From Bacillota bacterium (lineage in GTDB: Bacteria; Bacillota; Limnochordia; Limnochordales; Limnochordaceae), in the NCBI GenBank assembly GCA_017577405.1, contig PIUA01000020.1, forward strand, positions 62,001 through 126,000: a stretch of 64,000 nt of DNA. The letters are read 5' to 3'. Position numbers and translations under genes: made by a program. Of the stretch, positions 45,393 to 52,181 are shown piece by piece. The first letter of the stretch is position 1. Each line of letters begins with the position of its first letter. Below the pieces are notes generated by a model, which searched no databases, was not told the origin of the DNA, and saw only the letters and a list, made by a program, of their open reading frames with translations.

Positions 45393-46340
45393 ATGAAGCG
45401 GATCGTGAGCGTCAGCCTGGGCTCCTCGGCCCGGAACACCTCGGCCACCGTCCAGATCGAGGGCGAGCCGGTGACCATCGAGCGGATCGGCACCGACGGT
45501 GACCGCCGCAAGGCCATCGAGCTCATCCAAGAGCTGGACGGGAAGGTGGACGCCTTTGGCATGGGCGGCATTGACCTCTACCTGGTAGCCGGCAACCGCC
45601 GCTACGCCATCCGGGAAGCCAAACCCCTCCTGCGGGCGGCCAAGCGCTCGCCCATCGTGGACGGTTCAGGGCTGAAGAACACCCTCGAGCGGCGGGTGGT
45701 GGAAGAGCTGGACCGGCGCGGGATTGTGCCGCTCCGCAAGAGGCGAGTGCTCTTGGTCTCGGGGGTGGACCGCTTCGGTATGGCCGAGGCCCTGCACCAA
45801 GTGGGCAGCGAGACCATCTATGGCGATGTCATCTTCGCCCTGGGCCTGCCCGTGCCCATCCGTCGCCTGCAGGCCCTTCGGGTGCTGGCCTACACCTTGC
45901 TGCCCATCATGACCCAGCTTCCCTTCAAGATGCTCTATCCCACCGGGGAGCAGCAGGATGAGGCCCGTCCCCGCCACGTCCGGTTCTTCCAGTGGGCCGA
46001 CGTCATCGCCGGCGACTTCCACTTTATCCGCCGGTCCATGCCCGATGACCTGTCAGGCAAGGTGATCCTGACCAACACCGTCACCCCCCAGAACGTGGAG
46101 GAGCTCCGGGCCCGGGGCGTGCGGCTGCTGGTGACCACCACGCCCAACATCCAGGGCCGCTCCTTCGGAACCAACGTGATGGAGGCCCTGATCGTCGCCC
46201 TGGCGGGGAAGCGTTGGGAGGAGATGACCCCCGAAGACTACCATCACTGGTTGGACCGCCTGGGCTTCACCCCCCGGGTGGAGTACCTGAACGGCACCCC
46301 CGAGTCGGAGAGCGGGCAGCCCATCGCCTCGGTCAACTAG
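45393..46340 (+). CDS. Unassigned conserved-looking protein of the cassette
   Basis: 315 residues from the ATG at 45393 (GGGGGAG upstream). Visible blocks: KRIVSVSLGSSARNTSATVQ, IERIGTDGDRRKAIELIQEL, GKVDAFGMGGIDLYLVAGNR, RVLLVSGVDRFGMAEALHQV and VTPQNVEELRARGVRLLVTT. From memory, similar proteins are sometimes labelled quinate 5-dehydrogenase in databases, but I see no typical dinucleotide loop or quinate dehydrogenase motif, so I leave the function open. Linkage to the aminotransferase-reductase fusion suggests a shared pathway. Confidence 0.75.
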   Translation: MKRIVSVSLGSSARNTSATVQIEGEPVTIERIGTDGDRRKAIELIQELDGKVDAFGMGGIDLYLVAGNRRYAIREAKPLLRAAKRSPIVDGSGLKNTLERRVVEELDRRGIVPLRKRRVLLVSGVDRFGMAEALHQVGSETIYGDVIFALGLPVPIRRLQALRVLAYTLLPIMTQLPFKMLYPTGEQQDEARPRHVRFFQWADVIAGDFHFIRRSMPDDLSGKVILTNTVTPQNVEELRARGVRLLVTTTPNIQGRSFGTNVMEALIVALAGKRWEEMTPEDYHHWLDRLGFTPRVEYLNGTPESESGQPIASVN

Positions 46341-46357
46341 TCGCCTCGGTCAACGAG
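46324..46357 (+). repeat. 17-base tandem duplication across a stop codon
   Basis: Units 46324-46340 and 46341-46357 are identical in 16 of 17 bases. The first copy ends in TAG, the stop of the preceding gene; the second has GAG in its place. The second copy ends 13 bases before the ATG of the fusion gene. Confidence 0.85.
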
Positions 46358-46370
46358 AAGGAGGACCTGC

Positions 46371-48893
46371 ATGGATCGCTTTGGCACGTACGTCAACCCT
46401 GTCATTGGCCAGCTCCTCCAGCGCCTGGAGATGGACAAGCGCTTCGTCCGGGGTGAAGGGTGCTTCCTCTGGGACGAAGAGGGCCGGCGCTACGTGGACT
46501 TCCTGGCCGCTTACGGCGCCCTGCCCTTCGGCTTCAACCCGCCCGAAGTCTGGGAGGCGATCCGCTCGGTGGAGCGGGCCCAGGCGCCCAGCTTTGCCCA
46601 GCCCTCCTCCCTGGACGCGGCGGGCGAGCTGGCCCAGCGGTTGATCGAGCTGGCCCCGCCCGGCTTCCGGACCGTGACCTTCACCAACAGCGGCACCGAG
46701 GCCATCCAGGCGGCCATTCGGGCGTGCCGGCTGGCGACGGGCCGTGCCCGGGTGCTCACCTGCCAGGGCGGCTACCACGGCCGGGCCCCCCTGGGGGCAC
46801 CCCCTGGCTGGAGCCCGGCCGGGTCGGCCCAGGAGACCAATCAGGTGCCCTATGGGGATCTGGAGGCGCTGGAGGCGGCGCTCCGGGCCAACCCCGAGGC
46901 CTACGCCTGCTTTGTGGTGGAGCCCATCCAGGGAGAGGGAGGCATCGTCGAGCCGCCGGCGGGCTACCTGGCCGAGGCCCAGCGCCTCTGCCGGGAACAT
47001 GGGGTCCTCATGGTGGTGGATGAGATCCAGACGGGTCTGGGCCGGACGGGTCGCCTGTTCGCCTGTGAGGAGGCGGGCATCACGCCCGATGTCCTCACCC
47101 TGGCCAAGGCCCTGGGTGGGGGTCTCATGCCCATCGGGGCCGTCTTGCTGACAGAGGCGGCCGCCTGCCCCGCCTACTTCGCCACCCAAGCGTCCACCTT
47201 CGCCGGGGGCACCTTGGCCTGCCGGGCCGGCCTGGCCACCCTGGACCTCCTCACCCGGAACGATCAGGAGCTGGTCCGGGAGGTGGCCCGGAAAGGGGCC
47301 CGCCTGAAGGCGCAGCTGGAGGCGCTCCGGGAGCGCTACCCCCGGGCGCTGGCAGCCGTCCGGGGCCGGGGCTTCATGCTGGGCCTGGAGCTGACCCCCA
47401 CCCGGGCCAGCCATCCCCAGAGCCTGGTGGGCATCCTGGGCGAGCAGGGGCTTCTCGCCTCCCTGGTGGCCAGCTACCTGTTGAATGTGGAAGGGATCCG
47501 GGTGGCCACCACCCTCAATCGGGCCAACGTCCTCCGGGTCGAGCCGCCCCTGACCCTCTCGGAGGAGCTCAGCGATCAGCTGGTGGCCGCCTTGGATCGG
47601 GTCCTCAGCCTGGTGGACCGGGGCGATACGGCGGGCCTGGTCGCCCACCTGGCGGGGGTCGAGCTGCCTGAGGGGCCCCGGCCGGTGGTCCAGGCGGTGC
47701 CGGCCGCGCCCCGGGTCCAGCCCAGCGGCTCGCCCGAGGAAGGCCGCTTCGCCTTCCTGGTCCACCCGCTCACCCTGATCAACTACCGGGATTACGATCC
47801 CAGCTTCGCCGTCTTCGACGAGGAGGCCCTGGGCCGCTTGGCCCGCCGCTGGAGCGACATCATGGAGCCCATGGTAGTAGGGGAGACCCGGATCGAGTCG
47901 GCCACAGGGGCGGTCGCCTATGGGGAGTTCGTCGCCGTTCCCCGGACGACCGAGGAGCTCTTGACCATGCCCCGGGAGCAGGCCCAGGCGGAGGTCCGCC
48001 GGGCGGTGGAGCTGGCCCGGGACCGGGGGGCCCGGATCGTGGGCCTGGGCGCCTACACCGCGGTGGTCACCATGGGCGGGCTGGGGTTGACCGACCTGGG
48101 CGTGGCCATCACCACCGGCAACAGCTACACCGTCATCTCCGCCCAGGAGGCCATCGGGCTGGCGGCCGAACGACTGGGGGTGCCCCTGAACCAGGCCGCG
48201 GTGGCGGTGGTGGGGGCGACGGGCTCCATCGGGCGGGCCCTGGCCCTTCTTCTGGCCGCGGAGGCGAAGCAGCTGATTCTCGTGGGCAACCAGGCCCACC
48301 CCCAGGCGAGCCTCCGGCGCCTGAAGCGGGTGGCGGAGGCGGCGGTCGAAGCCGGCCACCAGCCCGAGTTCGAGCTGACCGTCGATGTGGACGCGGCCCT
48401 CGCCGCCGCCGACGTGGTGGTAACGGCCACCTCCAGCACTCTGGAGCTGGTCCGGCCCGAGAACGTCAAGGCAGGGGCCATCGTCTGCGACATGTCCCGG
48501 CCGCCTAACGTGGCCGCCCGGATGCAGGCCGAGCGGCCTGATGTGCTCGTTATCGACGGCGGGGTGGTGGAAGTTCCGGGCCGGCCCTACATGGGCTTCA
48601 ACTTCGGCTTCGAGCGGGGACTCGCCTATGCGTGCATGTCAGAGACCATGATGCTCGCCCTGGAGCAGCATTACGAGCACACCAGCCTGGGCAGCGAGTT
48701 GCCCCTGGCCACCCTGGAGATGATGCGGAACCTGGCCGCGAAGCACGGCTTCCGCCTGGCCTGGCTCCGGAGCTTCGACCGGCCCTTGAGCGAGGCCGAC
48801 TGGCAGCGGGTCCAGAAAGCCCGGGCCGAAGCCCTGGGCCTTCACCCCCGGGCGGCAGGCGGCGGGGGGCCCCGCCAGGGTGCACGAGGGTAA
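46371..48893 (+). CDS. Fusion of class III aminotransferase and acyl-ACP reductase-like domain
   Basis: An 840-residue two-domain protein. Residues 1 to about 425 are a class III PLP aminotransferase: TFTNSGTEAIQAAIRACRLA, GGYHGR, VDEIQTGLGRTG and the PLP lysine Lys246 in LAKALGGG. After a proline-rich linker, residues about 465-820 resemble cyanobacterial acyl-ACP reductase: RIESATGAVAYGEF, GLGAYTAVV, ITTGNSYTV, VAVVGATGSIGRALALLLA, IDGGVVEVPG and Cys755 in AYACMSETMML, aligning by eye with that family's active cysteine. I infer thioester reduction followed by amination of the aldehyde; the true substrates are unknown. Confidence 0.85.
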   Translation: MDRFGTYVNPVIGQLLQRLEMDKRFVRGEGCFLWDEEGRRYVDFLAAYGALPFGFNPPEVWEAIRSVERAQAPSFAQPSSLDAAGELAQRLIELAPPGFRTVTFTNSGTEAIQAAIRACRLATGRARVLTCQGGYHGRAPLGAPPGWSPAGSAQETNQVPYGDLEALEAALRANPEAYACFVVEPIQGEGGIVEPPAGYLAEAQRLCREHGVLMVVDEIQTGLGRTGRLFACEEAGITPDVLTLAKALGGGLMPIGAVLLTEAAACPAYFATQASTFAGGTLACRAGLATLDLLTRNDQELVREVARKGARLKAQLEALRERYPRALAAVRGRGFMLGLELTPTRASHPQSLVGILGEQGLLASLVASYLLNVEGIRVATTLNRANVLRVEPPLTLSEELSDQLVAALDRVLSLVDRGDTAGLVAHLAGVELPEGPRPVVQAVPAAPRVQPSGSPEEGRFAFLVHPLTLINYRDYDPSFAVFDEEALGRLARRWSDIMEPMVVGETRIESATGAVAYGEFVAVPRTTEELLTMPREQAQAEVRRAVELARDRGARIVGLGAYTAVVTMGGLGLTDLGVAITTGNSYTVISAQEAIGLAAERLGVPLNQAAVAVVGATGSIGRALALLLAAEAKQLILVGNQAHPQASLRRLKRVAEAAVEAGHQPEFELTVDVDAALAAADVVVTATSSTLELVRPENVKAGAIVCDMSRPPNVAARMQAERPDVLVIDGGVVEVPGRPYMGFNFGFERGLAYACMSETMMLALEQHYEHTSLGSELPLATLEMMRNLAAKHGFRLAWLRSFDRPLSEADWQRVQKARAEALGLHPRAAGGGGPRQGARG

Positions 48894-48930
48894 GCGAGAC
48901 GGACCCGAGGGACCCAGAGCCCAGGGGCCC

Positions 48931-48964
48931 ACGACGGGGAGGCGGAGCGCCTCTCCGTTGTCGT
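48931..48964 (+). terminator. Hairpin after the fusion gene, possible terminator
   Basis: GGGGAGGCG and CGCCTCTCC arms around GAG, extended by partly paired ACGACG/TTGTCGT flanks. The following bases (GTTGTCGTT) are only moderately T-rich. It lies between the fusion gene and the convergent tRNA-Pro. Confidence 0.45.
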
Positions 48965-49065
48965 TCCAAGGCTCAAGCCCCGTGGCGCGGCCCACGCCTC
49001 TGGGATGCCACCCCTTCGGGCGCCCGGGCCTGCCTCGGGCCGTCTCGGTCTTTGGTCGAGATCGA

Positions 49066-49106
49066 GCGAAATAGAAAGAAGGGAGGCCTGCTTCAGCAGG
49101 CCTCCC
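49066..49106 (-). terminator. Terminator of tRNA-Pro
   Basis: Read on the minus strand: GGGAGGCCTGC (49106-49096), loop TGAA, GCAGGCCTCCC (49091-49081), then TTCTTTCTATTT. It starts two bases after the tRNA CCA end. Confidence 0.9.
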
Positions 49107-49107
49107 G

Positions 49108-49185
49108 TGGTCGGGCTGGCCGGATTTGAACCGGCGACCTCCACACCCCCAGTGTGGCGCGCTAACCAAGCTGCGCTACAGCCCG
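49108..49185 (-). tRNA. tRNA-Pro (anticodon GGG)
   Basis: Minus-strand cloverleaf with acceptor CGGGCTG/CAGCCCG, D-arm TAGCGCAGCTTGGTTAGCGC, anticodon stem CCACA/TGTGG with loop CTGGGGG (anticodon GGG) and T-arm CCGGTTCAAATCCGG. CCA is encoded at 49110-49108. It has its own promoter and terminator and reads against the flanking protein genes. Confidence 0.96.
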
Positions 49186-49195
49186 TCGCCTCCCC

Positions 49196-49224
49196 ACTTT
49201 ACCACTCAAGAGAGCACCCGTCAA
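49196..49224 (-). promoter_or_regulatory. Promoter of tRNA-Pro
   Basis: Minus-strand TTGACG (49224-49219), 17-base spacer, TAAAGT (49201-49196), ten bases before the tRNA 5' end. Confidence 0.8.
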
Positions 49225-49304
49225 CCGCCAGTTCGCAGGAGCGGGAATGGAGGTGTCGAAAGGACGGCTCCGAAAGCCCTTTTCCACCCAAAGGGGGCGG
49301 AGCC

Positions 49305-50723
49305 ATGGAGCGGATCACCCTTGCCCGCGCGCTGGCCATGGGCCGGGAGGAGGCCCGAGCCCTCGATCGTGACTCCCCCAAGGGCCGCCTCCGGAGCACC
49401 CCGCCGGGCAGGGACCGGCTCTTCATCCGGGCCGAGGGCTGCCGCCTCTGGGACGACCAGGGTCAGGTCTACCTCGACTTCGCCGGCCAGGGGGGCACCC
49501 TCAGCCTGGGCCACAACCCGGCCCCGGTCCTGGAAGCCGTCCGGCTCGTGGCCGAGCGGCCCAACCTGCTCCAGGTGGGCCTGGATCCGGTGATGTCCGC
49601 CCTCATGCAGAACCTCGCCGCCCTCGCGCCGGAGGCGCTGGCCCGCCCCCTCCTGACGGCCAGTGGGCGGGAGGCGATAAGGGCGGCCGTGGGTCTGGCC
49701 CGGCGGGCGACAGGCCGGCCCCGGATTCTCGTCTGCGAGGGCGCCTCGTCAGACCTCTCCCTGGACTCGTGGGCCGCCGAGCCACCACCGGCGGAGACTC
49801 CCACGGCCGCGGCCCCCGTGGCTGAGACCGCCGCCACCGCAACCTCCGCCCCGCCGGGGACCGGGCTGGCGGCGGTACCCTACGGGGATCTGGCCGCTCT
49901 GGAGGAGGCCTTGGCGGGCCGGGAGGTGGCCGCCTTCGTCGTCGAACCCATCCAGGTCGAGGCCGGGGTGCTGCTCCCGCCTCCCGGGTACCTCCAGCGG
50001 GCCAGGACCCTCTGCCGCGAACGCGGAACGCTGTTCATCGTGGATGAGCGTCGGACAGGCCTGGGCCGGACCGGCACCCTCTTTGCCTGCCAGGCCGAGG
50101 GGATCGAACCGGACATCCTCTGCCTGGGCCCCAGCCTGGGCGGCGGTGTGGAACCTCTGGGGGCCGTGCTCACCACCGAGGCCCTCTGGCGGCAAGCCAC
50201 CGCTCGCCGGGAGGGACGCTGGATCGAGACCCTCCTGCCCGAGGTGGGTACCAGGGCCGCGGCGGCCGGGTTGGCTACCTTGGAGAGCCTCCTGGACGAG
50301 GGCTTGCCCGCCCGGGCGGCGGAGCTGGGCGCCTACCTGCTGGCCCGGCTGGAAAGCCTTCAGGCTGAACACCACACCGTGGTCAAGGCGGTGCGGGGGC
50401 GAGGGTTTCTTGTGGGGCTGGAGTTCGAAGACGTCCGGAGCTGGGCGACCCGTCTTCCCTTCGGCGGCCGTGGGGCCTTCGGGCCCGGGGGCCTCGCCAC
50501 CTGGGTGGCGGGGGAGCTCCTCCAGCGCCACCGGATGCTCACGCACCCTGTCCAGCCCCAGGTGCTCCTCTTGGCACCACCCCTCACCATCGGCCGGAAC
50601 GAGATTGACCAGGTGGTGGACGCTTTGGGCCAGGTGCTGGCAGGCGCCCGGCCCGGGTGGAGTCTCGCCGTTCGGTCAGCGCTCACCGGGCTCCGGCACC
50701 TCCGGGGAGGCTCGCCAAGCTGA
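49305..50723 (+). CDS. Class III aminotransferase homologue lacking the PLP lysine (probable pseudoenzyme)
   Basis: 472 residues clearly homologous to class III aminotransferases and to the fusion protein upstream: VYLDFAGQGGTLSLGHNPAP, FVVEPIQVEAGVLLPPPGYL, VDERRTGLGRTGTLFACQ and PDILCLGPSLGGGVEPLGAV. The PLP lysine of the LAKALGGG motif is replaced by Pro276 (LGPSLGGG). SGTEA has become SGREA, and the Gly-Tyr-His block is replaced by a serine-rich stretch and an alanine/threonine-rich insert. The frame is intact with normal composition, so it is not a decaying gene by that measure. A structural or regulatory partner of the fusion enzyme is inference. The ATG at 49305 follows GGGGGCGGAG. Confidence 0.85.
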   Translation: MERITLARALAMGREEARALDRDSPKGRLRSTPPGRDRLFIRAEGCRLWDDQGQVYLDFAGQGGTLSLGHNPAPVLEAVRLVAERPNLLQVGLDPVMSALMQNLAALAPEALARPLLTASGREAIRAAVGLARRATGRPRILVCEGASSDLSLDSWAAEPPPAETPTAAAPVAETAATATSAPPGTGLAAVPYGDLAALEEALAGREVAAFVVEPIQVEAGVLLPPPGYLQRARTLCRERGTLFIVDERRTGLGRTGTLFACQAEGIEPDILCLGPSLGGGVEPLGAVLTTEALWRQATARREGRWIETLLPEVGTRAAAAGLATLESLLDEGLPARAAELGAYLLARLESLQAEHHTVVKAVRGRGFLVGLEFEDVRSWATRLPFGGRGAFGPGGLATWVAGELLQRHRMLTHPVQPQVLLLAPPLTIGRNEIDQVVDALGQVLAGARPGWSLAVRSALTGLRHLRGGSPS

Positions 50724-50847
50724 CGCGCTCGCCATCCGGGGCGCGGGCCGCCATGGCGACCCGCCCGGCAGCGAAGAGGGCAGCCAGAAGGGGCCGCTGG
50801 GCACGGAGAGGATTCAGTCGCCAGGTTCTCGAAAGCAGGGTGGAGAA

Positions 50848-51135
50848 ATGATCCCATCGGGTGGCCGTCAACGGCTCGAGGCAACCGTTCGGGGCCGGGT
50901 CCAGGGTGTTGGTTTCCGCCACTTTGCCCTCCGTCGGGCCCAGCAGCTGGGGCTCGATGGCTGGGTCCGCAATGCTTTGGACGGGACGGTCCGGGTGGCC
51001 GCCGAGGGTCCGGCGGAGGCGTTGCAGGCCTTTCTAGCCATGTTGCGGGAAGGGCCCGCCTGGGCTCACGTGGAGCGGGTCGAGGCCTCCTTCGGCCCTC
51101 CTCACGGGGAGCCGCCCGGTTTCCGCATCCGCTGA
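50848..51135 (+). CDS. acyP: Acylphosphatase
   Basis: 95-residue hydrolase of carboxyl-phosphate bonds. The signature VRGRVQGVGFRHFALRRA carries the phosphate-binding arginine (Arg24), and GWVRNALDGTVRV carries the catalytic asparagine (Asn42). The ATG at 50848 follows GGTGGAG. It lies 124 bases after the pseudo-aminotransferase gene, a gap with no visible features. Confidence 0.93.
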   Translation: MIPSGGRQRLEATVRGRVQGVGFRHFALRRAQQLGLDGWVRNALDGTVRVAAEGPAEALQAFLAMLREGPAWAHVERVEASFGPPHGEPPGFRIR

Positions 51136-51204
51136 CGGCCCGGTGAGGGCCTCCCAGCCCCGATACCGGCCCGTCCGGGGAGGGGAGGCCCAGGAGGCGA
51201 GGCC

Positions 51205-51993
51205 ATGCCCCACAACTTGCGGCAACTCTCCCTCTTTGGCGCCCCGGTCGAGCTGGATGGCGAGGTGGCCGCTGACGAGCCCCTCCCACCTTCGCTCCAG
51301 GTCCGGGGGCAGACCAACCTCTTCGGCGCCGAGGAGCCCGTCGGGTCCCCATCACGCGGCGCCGCCAGCGCCAACCAGCCCACCGAGGCCCCACCCTCCG
51401 CCCCCCGGCCGGCCACTCGGTCTGCCGCTGAGCGGGCCACGGCCTTAGCCCAGCTGGCCCAAGAGGCCGTGGGGTGCCGCCGCTGCCCCTTGCGGGAGGG
51501 GGCCCGCCAGGTGGTCTTCGGCGAGGGGAACCCCGACGCGACGCTGATGCTGGTGGGGGAGGGGCCCGGCGCCCAAGAAGACTTGGAAGGCCGCCCCTTC
51601 GTGGGCCGGGCCGGCCAGCTCCTGGATAAGATGCTGGCGGCCATCGGCATCGCCCGGGAGGAAGTCTACATCGCCAACGTGGTCAAGTGCCGGCCGCCGG
51701 GCAACCGGGTTCCCACCCCCGCGGAGCAGGACGCTTGCTTCCCCTACCTGCAGCAGCAGATTGAACTGGTGCAGCCGGAGATCATCCTCTGCCTGGGCGC
51801 CACCGCAGCCCGGCGGCTGATCGACCCGCGCTTTTCCGTCACCCGGAGCCATGGCGTCTGGTACGAGCGGGAGGGCCGGAGGGTGATCGCCACCTTCCAC
51901 CCGGCGGCGCTCCTGCGGGACCCTGGCAAGAAGCGGTTGGCCTGGGACGACCTGCAGAAGGTGCAAGCGGTCTATTTCGGCCGGGAAGGTTAG
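51205..51993 (+). CDS. Type 4 uracil-DNA glycosylase
   Basis: Fe-S uracil-DNA glycosylase of the thermophile-rich family 4. The four cluster cysteines are Cys91 and Cys94 (GCRRCPLREGA), Cys162 (VVKCRPPGNR) and Cys178. Motif A is LVGEGPGAQEDLEGRPFVG and motif B is HPAALLRDPGKK. About 75 N-terminal residues form a low-complexity extension absent from most members. Such enzymes remove uracil from deaminated cytosine, a load expected in GC-rich or heat-exposed DNA. Confidence 0.93.
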   Translation: MPHNLRQLSLFGAPVELDGEVAADEPLPPSLQVRGQTNLFGAEEPVGSPSRGAASANQPTEAPPSAPRPATRSAAERATALAQLAQEAVGCRRCPLREGARQVVFGEGNPDATLMLVGEGPGAQEDLEGRPFVGRAGQLLDKMLAAIGIAREEVYIANVVKCRPPGNRVPTPAEQDACFPYLQQQIELVQPEIILCLGATAARRLIDPRFSVTRSHGVWYEREGRRVIATFHPAALLRDPGKKRLAWDDLQKVQAVYFGREG

Positions 51994-52115
51994 AAGGGTG
52001 GGGCGAGGCCCGGTTCAGAAGGAAAGGCGCCCGTCCAGACGAAGGAAGGAAACGTGACCACAGAGCCAGCAGCCGACACAGCGTGGGTGGGCGACCGCAC
52101 GACTTTTCCTTGCGA

Positions 52116-52160
52116 GGGCTGGCATTCCGAAGGCTGGCATTCTGATCTGGCATTGTGTGG
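52116..52160 (+). repeat. Tandem 15-base repeats before the EF-G paralogue
   Basis: GGGCTGGCATTCCGA (52116-52130) and AGGCTGGCATTCTGA (52131-52145) differ at two positions, followed by a partial third copy beginning TCTGGCATTG (52146-52155). The array ends about 22 bases before the TTG start at 52182. In this 188-base gap I see no clear promoter. A regulatory role is speculative. Confidence 0.6.
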
Positions 52161-52181
52161 CTCGGAGGAGGGGAACCGACG

